Below the pieces are notes generated by a model. The model saw only the letters and a program-made list of their open reading frames with translations. It had not been told where the DNA came from and ran no database searches. This document shows positions 35,987 through 44,838 of a stretch of DNA of 64,000 nucleotides, in pieces. Position 1 is the first letter of the stretch. Every line of letters begins with the position of its first letter. Position numbers and translations under genes: made by a program. The stretch is from contig CACOFZ010000004.1 in NCBI GenBank assembly GCA_902626605.1, positions 16,446 to 80,445 on the forward strand. Direction: 5' to 3'. Source of the DNA: an uncultured PS1 clade bacterium (GTDB lineage: Bacteria; Pseudomonadota; Alphaproteobacteria; MED-G09).

Positions 35987-37138
35987 ATGGATTTAATAAA
36001 AACAAATGAAGAGCTTATTGAGATTTGTGAGTCAATAAGTAAAGAAAAATTTATCACAATTGATACAGAATTTATTAGAGAGAAAACTTATTGGTCTAAA
36101 TTATGTTTAATACAAATTTGTACACATGATAAAGAAATAATCATTGATCCATTAGAAAATAATATTGACTTAAAGCCATTTATTAAAATTTTAAATAAAA
36201 AATCTATTTTAAAAATCTTACACTCTGGAAGGCAAGATATTGAAATTTTTTATAAAATGTCTGGAAGGATTCCTAAGCCAATATTTGATACCCAAATAGC
36301 TGCTATGGTTTGCGGCTTTGGGGAGTCAGTAGGTTATGAAAAACTTGTTGAAAAAACTCTTAATAAGAAAATAGATAAATCATCAAGATTTTCAAATTGG
36401 GAGAAAAGACCTCTCACTAAAAAGCAATTAAAGTATGCCATAGGAGATGTAACTCATCTTTATGAAATATACCCTATATTAAATAAAGAGATAATTGAAA
36501 AAAAAAGGAAAGTTTGGTTAGAAGACGAATTAAAAATTTTACTTTCTGAAGAAACCTATGATGTAAGTCCTGAAAATGCTTACAAAAGACTAAAAATCAG
36601 AAGTTATGATATAAAAACTAGAGGCGTAACCTATCAATTGGCTTTATGGCGAGAAAAAAAAGCTCAATTAAATAATATTCCAAGAGGAAGAGTTTTAAGA
36701 GATGATGTCATTTATGAGCTAGCTTCGATAAAACCTAAATCTATTAATGAAATTAATAATATGCGGTCATTATCAAATGGGTTGAGACTTAGAGAAGAGA
36801 TTAAGGAGGAAATTATTAATAATGTTTTAATAGGTTTATCTTTAAAAGATAGAGATCTTCCAAAGTTACCAAAAAAAAGAAGTTTACCGCATGGTACAAA
36901 TAGTAGAGTTTCATTATTAAAAATTCTTTTAAATTCGGTTTCTGAAAAATATGATGTTGCTCAAAAACTTATTGCATCTACAAAGGACTTAGAAGATTTA
37001 ATTGCTGACGATAATGCAGATATAAAGACACTAAAGGGTTGGAGATATGAGTTGTTTGGAAAGAGAGCTTTAGAGTTTAAAAATGGCAAAATTGCAATAA
37101 TAATGAATAATAATAACATAGAGCTTAAGGAACTATAA
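35987..37138 (+). CDS. rnd: Ribonuclease D
   Basis: A 3'-to-5' exoribonuclease for tRNA and stable RNA trimming, 383 aa. The DEDD catalytic set is visible: D and E in TIDTEFIREKTYW near residue 25, D in ILHSGRQDIEIF near 82, and Y and D in YAIGDVTHLYEIY near 150. An HRDC helical domain follows (about 210-290, NIPRGRVLRDDVIYELA). The start lacks a strong ribosome binding site. It is convergent with the Hda-like gene with a four-base gap. Confidence 0.95.
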   Translation: MDLIKTNEELIEICESISKEKFITIDTEFIREKTYWSKLCLIQICTHDKEIIIDPLENNIDLKPFIKILNKKSILKILHSGRQDIEIFYKMSGRIPKPIFDTQIAAMVCGFGESVGYEKLVEKTLNKKIDKSSRFSNWEKRPLTKKQLKYAIGDVTHLYEIYPILNKEIIEKKRKVWLEDELKILLSEETYDVSPENAYKRLKIRSYDIKTRGVTYQLALWREKKAQLNNIPRGRVLRDDVIYELASIKPKSINEINNMRSLSNGLRLREEIKEEIINNVLIGLSLKDRDLPKLPKKRSLPHGTNSRVSLLKILLNSVSEKYDVAQKLIASTKDLEDLIADDNADIKTLKGWRYELFGKRALEFKNGKIAIIMNNNNIELKEL

Positions 37139-37142
37139 AAGC

Positions 37143-37823
37143 CTAATCTATAAGACCTTTAATTAATTTTATTGAGATTGATTTTTTCTGTGATAAAGAG
37201 ACTTTATCAATCAGTTCTATAATTTCTGAAACTCCTAAATAAGATCTCTCAATTCTCTGCATAAGAAAGTTAACTGTTTTTGGTTTTACTGAAATTTGTC
37301 GATCATTAAATAGTTTTATTATTAAAGCCTCCATTAATGTATCGTCAGGCTCTTCTATCGATGCAGTGTTCATAGCCTCTAGCCTGGAAACCAAGTCTGA
37401 CATTTTGAAGTTTAATTTTGATACTTGTAAGGAAGAAGTTAATAAAAGAGCCTTATTCAATTCTTTAGAGAGATTTATAGAGTGAAATAAAAACTCTTCC
37501 TTTTGCTTAGAATGAAAATTGTTTATATTTTCAATAATAATTACATCATTCGTATTAAAAATATCATAAATATTTTTATTTTCTGAACTTAAAAAAGACC
37601 AGTTAACTCCTTCGAGACTTTTACAAAGTACGTTTACAAGATGAGTTTTTCCACTACCTTTAGGACCAATTAAAATGCCAAGCTTGATTGACTTTTTGTA
37701 AAAATTATCAATAAAGTCTACTGCAACTTTATTTCTAACATTTACAAGAAAATCCTCTCTATTGAGAGCAGTTCTTTTTGGCATTTCAATTGTTAGTTGT
37801 ATGTTATCATTTTCAACTTTCAT
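37143..37823 (-). CDS. hda: DnaA-related regulator of replication initiation (Hda/HdaA-like)
   Basis: A 226-aa AAA+ protein lacking a DNA-binding domain IV of full DnaA. The P-loop GPKGSGKTHLVNVLC is near residue 55, and the C-terminal AAA+ lid with sensor-2-like VSRLEAMNTASI near 145. In alphaproteobacteria this group (HdaA) stimulates hydrolysis of ATP on DnaA, turning it off after initiation. The N-terminus TIEMPKRTALNREDFLV resembles the sliding-clamp-binding region. Coupled to the upstream phosphatidyltransferase gene by an 11-base overlap, as in Rhodospirillales and relatives. Confidence 0.88.
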   Translation of the reverse strand: MKVENDNIQLTIEMPKRTALNREDFLVNVRNKVAVDFIDNFYKKSIKLGILIGPKGSGKTHLVNVLCKSLEGVNWSFLSSENKNIYDIFNTNDVIIIENINNFHSKQKEEFLFHSINLSKELNKALLLTSSLQVSKLNFKMSDLVSRLEAMNTASIEEPDDTLMEALIIKLFNDRQISVKPKTVNFLMQRIERSYLGVSEIIELIDKVSLSQKKSISIKLIKGLID

Positions 37824-38382
37824 GATTTTCTCTCGTTGAGATTATGCCAATATTTTTCAACCATAATACCAAGTAAATACTCCATGATAATGATGTAAAA
37901 AATCCAATAATATAAGAAAAATAAGGAATTATTATGATTTCAAGTATGCTTAAATTGATAAAGTTTGATAAATTTAATAAAATTAAACCGATATATAAAA
38001 TTTGAAGGAATGTATTAAGTTTGCTTGAAAAAATTGGTTCAATTTTTAAATCACTTTCCATGAGCCAAGAAATAATTACAGCACCCAAGATTGCCAAATC
38101 TCTAGATACTATTAAGATCAAAAGCCATAATGGTATTATTCCAATAAATCCTAAAATTAATATTGAAGAAACAATTAATATTTTATCCGCTAATGGATCT
38201 AAATAACTACCAAGAACAGTTATTTGATTAAATTTTTTTGCAATAAAACCATCAATCGCGTCAGAAAGACCACTTACAATAAAAAAAATAAAACTTGTTT
38301 TATAATAACCTGATAGAATTAACCAAACAATAAAAGGTGTAAAAAGCAGTCTTACAATAGTTATAATATTAGCAAAATTCAT
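37813..38382 (-). CDS. CDP-alcohol phosphatidyltransferase family protein
   Basis: A 189-aa membrane enzyme with about five to six transmembrane helices. The family motif reads D-A-I-D-G-F-I-A-K, eight residues, G-S-Y-L-D-P-L-A-D near residues 40-66, with Lys where D-G-x-x-A-R has Arg. Such enzymes transfer a phosphatidyl group from CDP-diacylglycerol to an alcohol; PgsA (glycerol-phosphate) or cardiolipin-type activity is possible, but the alcohol cannot be assigned. Overlaps the hda-like gene by 11 bases; divergent from purM. Confidence 0.88.
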   Translation of the reverse strand: MNFANIITIVRLLFTPFIVWLILSGYYKTSFIFFIVSGLSDAIDGFIAKKFNQITVLGSYLDPLADKILIVSSILILGFIGIIPLWLLILIVSRDLAILGAVIISWLMESDLKIEPIFSSKLNTFLQILYIGLILLNLSNFINLSILEIIIIPYFSYIIGFFTSLSWSIYLVLWLKNIGIISTRENHES

Positions 38383-38436
38383 TAAATTAACCTTATTTAA
38401 TTATATTAATGATATATTTATTAATATGTAATAAAA

Positions 38437-39561
38437 ATGACTCAAGTCATTAAAAATCATAACAATGGGGCTGAGGCATTGAAAAAACAAAAAAATACCA
38501 AAGATCATAGTAAAAAAATAACTTATGCTTCATCAGGTGTTAATATTGAAAAAGCTAATGATCTTATAGAAGAAATTAAGCCTATAATAAAAAAGACTCA
38601 GAGACTTGGTGCAGATGGAACTATTGGAGGTTTTGGCGGAGTTTTTGATATAGGGCTTTTAAATTATAATGATCCTCTACTTATCTCATCAACTGATGGT
38701 GTAGGAACAAAATTATTGCTTGCAATCGAGAATAACTATTACGAATATATAGGAATTGATCTCGTTGCTATGTGCGTAAATGATTTAATTGTGCAGGGAG
38801 CAGAACCACTTTATTTTTTAGATTACTTTGCAACAGGGCAACTATCAAATTCAACTGCTAAAAAAATTATCAAAAGTGTTGCAGAAGGATGTATTCAGGC
38901 TAATTGTGCTCTTATTGGTGGTGAGACGGCAGAAATGCCAGGTTTGTATGAAAAAGGGCATTTTGATTTAGCAGGATTTTCTGTAGGCTTAGTTGAAAGA
39001 AATAAATTACTACCAAAAAGTAATATTGAAAAAGGTGATTTACTGATTGGCCTTCCGTCAAATGGTCTTCATTCTAATGGTTACTCTCTAGTAAGGAATA
39101 TAATAGACCAAAAAAATATAAATATTACCCTACCAATGCCAGATAATAGTAAAAAAACAATTGCAGAAACTCTTTTGGAGCCAACAAAAATTTATGTGAA
39201 ACTTATTCTTGATTTACTTAAAAGCTCAGATCAAATTAAAGCTATCTCAAATATAACTGGCGGTGGAATTACAGAAAATTTGCCTAGAATATTTGAGAAC
39301 GAAACTATTGGAGCTAAGGTAAACTTGTCATCCTGGTTGAGGCCATCAATATTTAACTGGCTTCAGGAATTAGGAAATATTGACGAGGAAGAAATGCTTA
39401 AAACCCTTAACTGTGGTATAGGTATGATTTTAGTGATAAATCAAAGAGATGTTAAAAAAATATCCAAATTTTTAGAAAAGAAAAATGAAGATTTTTATAT
39501 CATTGGTGAAATTGTAGAAAGTCAAACAGATAGCCCTAAGATCATTTATCATAGAGATTAA
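38437..39561 (+). CDS. purM: Phosphoribosylformylglycinamidine cyclo-ligase (AIR synthetase)
   Basis: Fifth step of purine synthesis, closing the imidazole ring of AIR. At 374 aa it has about 25 more residues at the N-terminus than usual before ITYASSGVNIEKA. The core motifs are DGVGTKLLLA near residue 87, LIGGETAEMPGLY near 165, GDLLIGLPSNGLHSNGYSL near 202, and ITGGGITENLPR near 275. The ATG at 38437 is the only suitable start; the extra N-terminal segment is Lys/Asn-rich. purN follows two bases after the stop, so the pair is translationally close. Confidence 0.96.
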   Translation: MTQVIKNHNNGAEALKKQKNTKDHSKKITYASSGVNIEKANDLIEEIKPIIKKTQRLGADGTIGGFGGVFDIGLLNYNDPLLISSTDGVGTKLLLAIENNYYEYIGIDLVAMCVNDLIVQGAEPLYFLDYFATGQLSNSTAKKIIKSVAEGCIQANCALIGGETAEMPGLYEKGHFDLAGFSVGLVERNKLLPKSNIEKGDLLIGLPSNGLHSNGYSLVRNIIDQKNINITLPMPDNSKKTIAETLLEPTKIYVKLILDLLKSSDQIKAISNITGGGITENLPRIFENETIGAKVNLSSWLRPSIFNWLQELGNIDEEEMLKTLNCGIGMILVINQRDVKKISKFLEKKNEDFYIIGEIVESQTDSPKIIYHRD

Positions 39562-39562
39562 A

Positions 39563-40195
39563 ATGAAAATTGGAATATTAATATCTGGTGGTGGTTCAAA
39601 TATGATTAAGCTTATAGAGTCATGTCAAAATAATAAAAATGCTTCAATAAATATTGTTATATCCAATAATCCTGATGCGCGAGGTATTGAGTTTGCAAAA
39701 TCAAAAAATATAAAAACAAAAATAATTAATCATAAAGAATTTACGGAAAGGGAAGATTTTGATCATCAGGTTAATAATGTTTTAATTGAAAATAAAATAG
39801 ATTTCTTATGTAATGCTGGTTTTATGAGAATACACGGAGAAAAGTTTGTTGAAAAATGGTTCAATAAACATCTTAATATTCACCCCGCACTTCTTCCGTC
39901 ATTTAAAGGCTTAAATACACATGAAAGAGCAATTAAGTCAGGAGTTAAATTTGCCGGTTGTACTGTTCATTTAGTAAGATCAGGTGTTGATGAGGGACCT
40001 ATCATAGGTCAAGCTATAACATCAGTTGATGCTAATGATGATAAAGAGTCTTTAGCAAAAAAAGTTCTTAAGCTAGAACACAAACTCTACCCAAAATGCT
40101 TAAAATTGTTTACAGATAACTTGGTTAAAGTTAAAAATGATGAAGTTATTTTTTCAGAAAAAGCAATTAAAATTTTAGACGAATTTAAAATATAA
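39563..40195 (+). CDS. purN: Phosphoribosylglycinamide formyltransferase, folate-dependent
   Basis: Third step of purine synthesis, transferring formyl from 10-formyl-THF to GAR. 210 aa, full length. Motifs are GILISGGGSNMIKLI at the N-terminus, the catalytic Asn/His/Asp set in HLNIHPALLPSFKGLNTHERAI (catalytic region near 105) and TVHLVRSGVDEGPIIGQA near 132. It directly follows purM. Its end is one base from the convergent ndk stop. Confidence 0.97.
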   Translation: MKIGILISGGGSNMIKLIESCQNNKNASINIVISNNPDARGIEFAKSKNIKTKIINHKEFTEREDFDHQVNNVLIENKIDFLCNAGFMRIHGEKFVEKWFNKHLNIHPALLPSFKGLNTHERAIKSGVKFAGCTVHLVRSGVDEGPIIGQAITSVDANDDKESLAKKVLKLEHKLYPKCLKLFTDNLVKVKNDEVIFSEKAIKILDEFKI

Positions 40196-40196
40196 T

Positions 40197-40619
40197 TTAT
40201 GGGCAAATTTCTTCATCTTTAAAGAAAAAATTAATTTCATTTATAGCATTTTCCTCAGAGTCAGAACCATGAACAGAATTTGCTTCTATTGACAAACCTA
40301 TTTCAGCTCTAATTGTGCCCTGTTCAGCTTCCTGAGGATTTGTTGCACCCATTGTATCTCTATTAAGCTTAACAGCATTTTCACCCTCTAAAACCTGAAC
40401 TACAACTGGCCCAGACATCATAAAATTAACTAAATCATTATAAAATGGTCTATCTTTATGAACAGAATAAAAACCCTCAGCTTGTTCTTGAGATAGTTTG
40501 ATTCTTTTTTGAGCAATAATTCTCAATCCACTGCCCTCAAGCATTTGATTAATCTTGCCAGTAACATCTCTTTTTGTAGCGTCTGGTTTAATTATTGATA
40601 GTGTTCTTTGAATGGCCAT
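40197..40619 (-). CDS. ndk: Nucleoside diphosphate kinase
   Basis: Balances nucleoside triphosphate pools by phosphate transfer through a His. The 140-aa length is standard. [15 protein letters not shown] starts the fold; the catalytic His is in [12 protein letters not shown] near 117. [14 protein letters not shown]-like sequence ([16 protein letters not shown]) is near 92. Precedes holC in reverse order; the two genes are 11 bases apart. Its ribosome binding site GGGAGAA is clear. Confidence 0.98.
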   Translation of the reverse strand: MAIQRTLSIIKPDATKRDVTGKINQMLEGSGLRIIAQKRIKLSQEQAEGFYSVHKDRPFYNDLVNFMMSGPVVVQVLEGENAVKLNRDTMGATNPQEAEQGTIRAEIGLSIEANSVHGSDSEENAINEINFFFKDEEICP

Positions 40620-40630
40620 AATATTCTCCC

Positions 40631-41080
40631 TTAATTAGAATTAATCCATTTACCATTTGTATTCTGTTCAAAAGATTTTAAAACATGCTGTGACTGATCA
40701 ATATTTTTTTTATAATTGTCAAATTGATCTAGTAATTTTAAATTTTGCTCATTGAAAATATATATACACCTTTGCCATGAGTTTATATTTTTAACTAATA
40801 AACCATCAATTGAAAAAATAACATCTGAGTCATTAGGATTTTCTTCTTTACAGGTCAAGTAAACTCTATGAAATTCAGGATTTTTATCATTTTGGCTACC
40901 GTGAGGTATAAATGATATATCTTTATATGACCATAAAAAATCATTAACCTCCTCCATTCTTTCAATATTGTCTAGAAGAACGACTGAATTCCAATCATTA
41001 TCAATTGATTTTTCAATTAGACTGGCAAGAAATATTTCACTACTTGAATTTTTAAGTTTGTAAAAAAAAATTTCAGACAA
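40631..41080 (-). CDS. holC: DNA polymerase III chi subunit (HolC)
   Basis: A 149-aa protein of the chi-subunit family, which links the clamp loader to SSB. The fold begins [13 protein letters not shown], with [22 protein letters not shown] split around residues 28-52 and SFIPHG near 57; [21 protein letters not shown] near 85 completes the Rossmann-like core. Divergent overall. HolC follows pepA directly (three-base gap) as in many proteobacteria, which supports the assignment. Confidence 0.88.
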   Translation of the reverse strand: MSEIFFYKLKNSSSEIFLASLIEKSIDNDWNSVVLLDNIERMEEVNDFLWSYKDISFIPHGSQNDKNPEFHRVYLTCKEENPNDSDVIFSIDGLLVKNINSWQRCIYIFNEQNLKLLDQFDNYKKNIDQSQHVLKSFEQNTNGKWINSN

Positions 41081-41083
41081 AAT

Positions 41084-42550
41084 TTACTCGTAAAATTTTG
41101 AAATTAATGTATTTAAGAGATTTACTCCAAAGCCAGTTGCCCAACTTGTATTGATAGAAGTCTTATCCATGCCTGTTGCTGTTCCAGCAATATCTATATG
41201 AGCCCAAGGCACTTTATTCACAAATCTTTTTAAAAACTGAGCAGCTGTTATTGATCCTGCACCGCCAATGCCAATATTCTTCATATCTGCAAATTTAGAA
41301 TTAATCATTCTATCATAAGACTCTGATAATGGTAATCTCCAAACATTATCACCTGAGACTCTACCAGCATCCATAAGTTTATCTGATAAATCGTCATTAT
41401 TACTAAAAATACCGGCCATTTTATTTCCAAGAGACATAACTATAGCGCCAGTCAATGTTGCTAAATCAATCATTAGTTCAGGTTTATATTTATCTTGAGC
41501 ATACCAAAGAGCGTCAGCTAGAACCAATCTTCCCTCAGCATCAGTATTTTGTATTTCGATAGTTTGACCTGACATTGACTTAATGATATCTCCAGGCTTT
41601 TGAGCAGTTCCATCGGGCATATTTTCTACTAAACCAACAACGCCGACAACATTTACTTTAGCTTTTCTTAGTGCAAGAGCTTTCATTAAACCAACTACTG
41701 CTGCTGATCCCCCCATATCACCAATCATTTCTTCCATTTTATTCCCAGGCTTAAGAGATATTCCGCCAGAGTCAAAACAAACCCCTTTTCCAACAAAGCA
41801 TAATGGTTTAGTTTTTTTACTTTTATTCCCATCCCATTTCATAATAACTAGTTGACTTTCATATTGACTTCCCCGTCCCACTCCTAACAATGACCACATT
41901 CCTAATTTTTTCATTTTTGTTTCATTTAAAACTTCAACTTTTAAACCAAATTTTGAAAGTCCCTTTATTTTTTTTGCATATGCCTCGGGATTAAGAATAT
42001 TACTAGGTTCATTTACTAAATCTCTCGCTAAGAAAATACCTTGAGCTACAGAATTTTTTTGCTTAAATTTATTTTTTAACTTAGCAGCGTTTTTAGAAAT
42101 TATTGTTATTTCATTAATTTGTTTTGTTGCTTTTTTCTTAGTTTTATACTTATCGAATTTATAGGTATTTAATGTTGCACCGAAGCCAATCTCAACTAAA
42201 CTTTCGTCATCAGAAAATTCATTGGCAACAAGTATGCTAACCTTCTTATTTTTAGATTTTGAGGAAATTTGATTAATTTTTCCACCTATAATTGCAAGGT
42301 CATTACCTGATATTAAATTCTTTTGCCCAGGGCTAATTATAATTATTTTAGAAAATGAACTATTTTTACCATTAATAATTTCAAGTGAAGAAAATTTATT
42401 AAATTCAAAATTTTCATTGCTGACAGCATGATTAATTTTACTCATAAGGTTTTTATCTAATTCCCTAAATTCAGAAAGAGATTTTTTATCGGTTATTAAA
42501 GCCAATAATTCATCTTTTTCAGTTAATTTTGAAACAAAACTTACTTTCAT
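41084..42550 (-). CDS. pepA: Leucyl aminopeptidase (cytosol aminopeptidase M17)
   Basis: A manganese/zinc aminopeptidase of the M17 family, 488 aa from the ATG at 42550, which has GGAG six bases upstream. An ATG four codons further upstream (42562) is less likely. The catalytic signature NTDAEGRLVLADAL is near residue 345, with metal ligands in VGKGVCFDSGGISLKPG and EEMIGDMGGSAAVVG. The N-terminal domain is rich in Lys and Asn. It can also act as a DNA-binding protein in E. coli. Divergent from lptF across 61 bases; holC is next. Confidence 0.96.
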   Translation of the reverse strand: MKVSFVSKLTEKDELLALITDKKSLSEFRELDKNLMSKINHAVSNENFEFNKFSSLEIINGKNSSFSKIIIISPGQKNLISGNDLAIIGGKINQISSKSKNKKVSILVANEFSDDESLVEIGFGATLNTYKFDKYKTKKKATKQINEITIISKNAAKLKNKFKQKNSVAQGIFLARDLVNEPSNILNPEAYAKKIKGLSKFGLKVEVLNETKMKKLGMWSLLGVGRGSQYESQLVIMKWDGNKSKKTKPLCFVGKGVCFDSGGISLKPGNKMEEMIGDMGGSAAVVGLMKALALRKAKVNVVGVVGLVENMPDGTAQKPGDIIKSMSGQTIEIQNTDAEGRLVLADALWYAQDKYKPELMIDLATLTGAIVMSLGNKMAGIFSNNDDLSDKLMDAGRVSGDNVWRLPLSESYDRMINSKFADMKNIGIGGAGSITAAQFLKRFVNKVPWAHIDIAGTATGMDKTSINTSWATGFGVNLLNTLISKFYE

Positions 42551-42611
42551 TATTTTCTCCAATTATATTCATTAACATCTGTTAACATTATTTAATGATT
42601 AAGGGTATAGT

Positions 42612-43736
42612 TTGTCGTATATAATACATTATAAAATGAAAAATATTGATAAATACATAATTAGAAAACTTTCATTATCATTTTTTACAGTAATGATTGG
42701 ATTACTCTCGCTTGCATGGCTTAGTCAAGTTCTAAAGCTTCTTGACGAAATAGTCATGAGAGGTGCTGATTTATCGACTTTTTTTATGCTTTCTGTAACA
42801 GTTTTACCAAATATTATTTCTCAAATTACACCTTTGGCAGCATTTATTACATCAGCATTTGTTCTTAATACCATGTCTTCTGACAAAGAAATTATAGTTT
42901 TATTATCATCAGGAATAAGACCGGTTAGACTATTTAAGCCATTTTTATTATTTGGTGCTTCCATAACAATTTTTCTAATTATTTTCTCAATGCTTTTAGG
43001 TCCGAGTGGAATGAGATATACGAAGTTAAAAATTCATGAAATTCGTCACGATTTATCCGGAACCCTTGTAAGAGATGGAATGTTTTCAATGCCTGCGAAA
43101 GGTCTAACAGTATATGCGCATAGAAAAAATAATAATTCAATTGATGGTATACTCGTTCATGATAATAGAAATAGTGATAACCCAATAACCTATTCTGCAG
43201 AGAGAGGATATTTAATCAATGAAAATAATAACCCAAAGCTAATACTTCTGAATGGAAATATCCAGTATAGAAATCTTGTTATTGATGGCCCAGGAATGAC
43301 AACAGTTAGTTTTGAGAAAAATGAATATTTGTTTTCTGATTTTATAACCGAAAATAAAAATTTCAATTTTGATACTAGTCAAAGGTATTTAAGTGACTTG
43401 CTTTTTCCTGATGAAGACGATGAATATGCTAAGACCAGAAAAGGTTTACTTATTGCTGCAGGTAATCATAAAATCGCTCAAATCTCTCATCCAATAATTT
43501 TTATTTTTTTCGCATTTATAGTTTTTATAAATAGCAAATTTGATCGAAGGGAAACAAATAAAAATATTCTAATCCTGACTTTTGGAATTATAAGTTTTCA
43601 AATTTTAGACTTTTTTCTCGCCTCTCAAGCGCAAACTAATTTATCAGCAATTGGGTTTTTATATCTATTTCCATTATTATTTTTTCTTTTGTTGATTTTC
43701 CTGTTTAGAAAAACTTATCAAACAGTGAGCAGTTAA
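42612..43736 (+). CDS. lptF: LptF, LPS export permease subunit
   Basis: With LptG and the ATPase LptB2, LptF extracts LPS from the inner membrane. The protein has six transmembrane helices around a periplasmic domain (YjgP/YjgQ family), with IDKYIIRKLSLSFFTVMIGL at the N-terminus. The TTG at 42612 has AAGGG six bases upstream and gives 374 aa. The ATG at 42636 gives 366 aa and the family-typical start but lacks a ribosome binding site; either could be right. Begins the lptF-lptG-lptD-surA-pdxA-ksgA operon. Confidence 0.92.
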   Translation: MSYIIHYKMKNIDKYIIRKLSLSFFTVMIGLLSLAWLSQVLKLLDEIVMRGADLSTFFMLSVTVLPNIISQITPLAAFITSAFVLNTMSSDKEIIVLLSSGIRPVRLFKPFLLFGASITIFLIIFSMLLGPSGMRYTKLKIHEIRHDLSGTLVRDGMFSMPAKGLTVYAHRKNNNSIDGILVHDNRNSDNPITYSAERGYLINENNNPKLILLNGNIQYRNLVIDGPGMTTVSFEKNEYLFSDFITENKNFNFDTSQRYLSDLLFPDEDDEYAKTRKGLLIAAGNHKIAQISHPIIFIFFAFIVFINSKFDRRETNKNILILTFGIISFQILDFFLASQAQTNLSAIGFLYLFPLLFFLLLIFLFRKTYQTVSS

Positions 43737-43737
43737 A

Positions 43738-44838
43738 ATGAAATTAAATAATTTATTATCTTTATATTTTTCAAAAAGCTTACTGAAAAATCTTATGTTT
43801 TGTCTATTTATATCTAGCTTTTTCATTTTTTTAATTGATCTTGTTGAATTATCTCGAAGAATAACAAAGTCAAATAATAGTGACTTTCTGCTTGCGCTTG
43901 AGTTAGCAGTATTAAAACTACCTGGAATGATTATAGAGATCTTTCCGTTTATTGTTCTTTTTGCTTCATTGAGTACCTTTTTCTATTTCGCAAAAAGATC
44001 TGAGCTAATAGTTGCTAGATCTAGTGGTTTATCTATTTGGCATTTATTAATCCCTGGAATAAGTTTAATTTTAATAATTGGATTTTTTACAGTAATTTTA
44101 ATTCAACCCTTTATTGCAACAAGTTCGTATAAATTTAAAGAGCTAGAAGCTAAGACTATTAGAGGACAAACTAGTTTAATTACAATTACAGAAAATGGTT
44201 TATGGCTTAAAGATACAGATATAAATAACGATACTTACAGAATAATAAATTCTCAGGGGTTTGATAAAGATGCAAAATATTTAGGAAATGTAATTTTCTT
44301 TAATCACTCAAATACTGGGCAATTAATTAGTAGATATGATGCAGATAAAGTATTTTTAAAACCTAGTTATTGGGAATTAGAGAATGTTTGGGTTTTCAAA
44401 AATTTAGAAAAAACTAAATTTTTAAAGAAAATAGAAATCAGAACTAATTTAACAGCAGAGCAAATTCAAGAAAATTTTGCACCACCAGAAACAATATCTT
44501 TTTGGAATCTACCTGAATTTATTAAAATTGCTGAAAATGCTGGTTTTGCGGCAACTAAACATAAAACTGAATTTCAGTCTTTATTAGCTCTTCCTCTTTT
44601 TCTATGCTCAATGTTAATTATAGCTGCTCCATTTTCAGTCAGGTTTATAAGATCTGAGAATGTAAATTATCTAATTTTATCAGGAATTGTATCTGGTTTA
44701 ATACTATATACTTTTTCAAATGTTATATTTGCATTTGGTGCTTCTGGAAATATTGGCCCTATTCTCTCAGCTTGGTCGCCTCCAATATTAGCAATTCTTT
44801 TAGGAATTACTGCAATCATTTATGTTGAGGAAGGTTAA
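43738..44838 (+). CDS. lptG: LptG, LPS export permease subunit
   Basis: Partner of LptF. A 366-aa protein with the same six-helix and periplasmic beta-jellyroll plan. Features include LNNLLSLYFSKSLLKNLMFC at the N-terminus, SGLSIWHLLIPGI near residue 96, and the C-terminal helices IVSGLILYTFSNVIFAFG. One base separates its start from the lptF stop, and lptD starts immediately after its stop. LPS-specific steps downstream (LptA, LptC, LptB) are not encoded here. Confidence 0.94.
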   Translation: MKLNNLLSLYFSKSLLKNLMFCLFISSFFIFLIDLVELSRRITKSNNSDFLLALELAVLKLPGMIIEIFPFIVLFASLSTFFYFAKRSELIVARSSGLSIWHLLIPGISLILIIGFFTVILIQPFIATSSYKFKELEAKTIRGQTSLITITENGLWLKDTDINNDTYRIINSQGFDKDAKYLGNVIFFNHSNTGQLISRYDADKVFLKPSYWELENVWVFKNLEKTKFLKKIEIRTNLTAEQIQENFAPPETISFWNLPEFIKIAENAGFAATKHKTEFQSLLALPLFLCSMLIIAAPFSVRFIRSENVNYLILSGIVSGLILYTFSNVIFAFGASGNIGPILSAWSPPILAILLGITAIIYVEEG

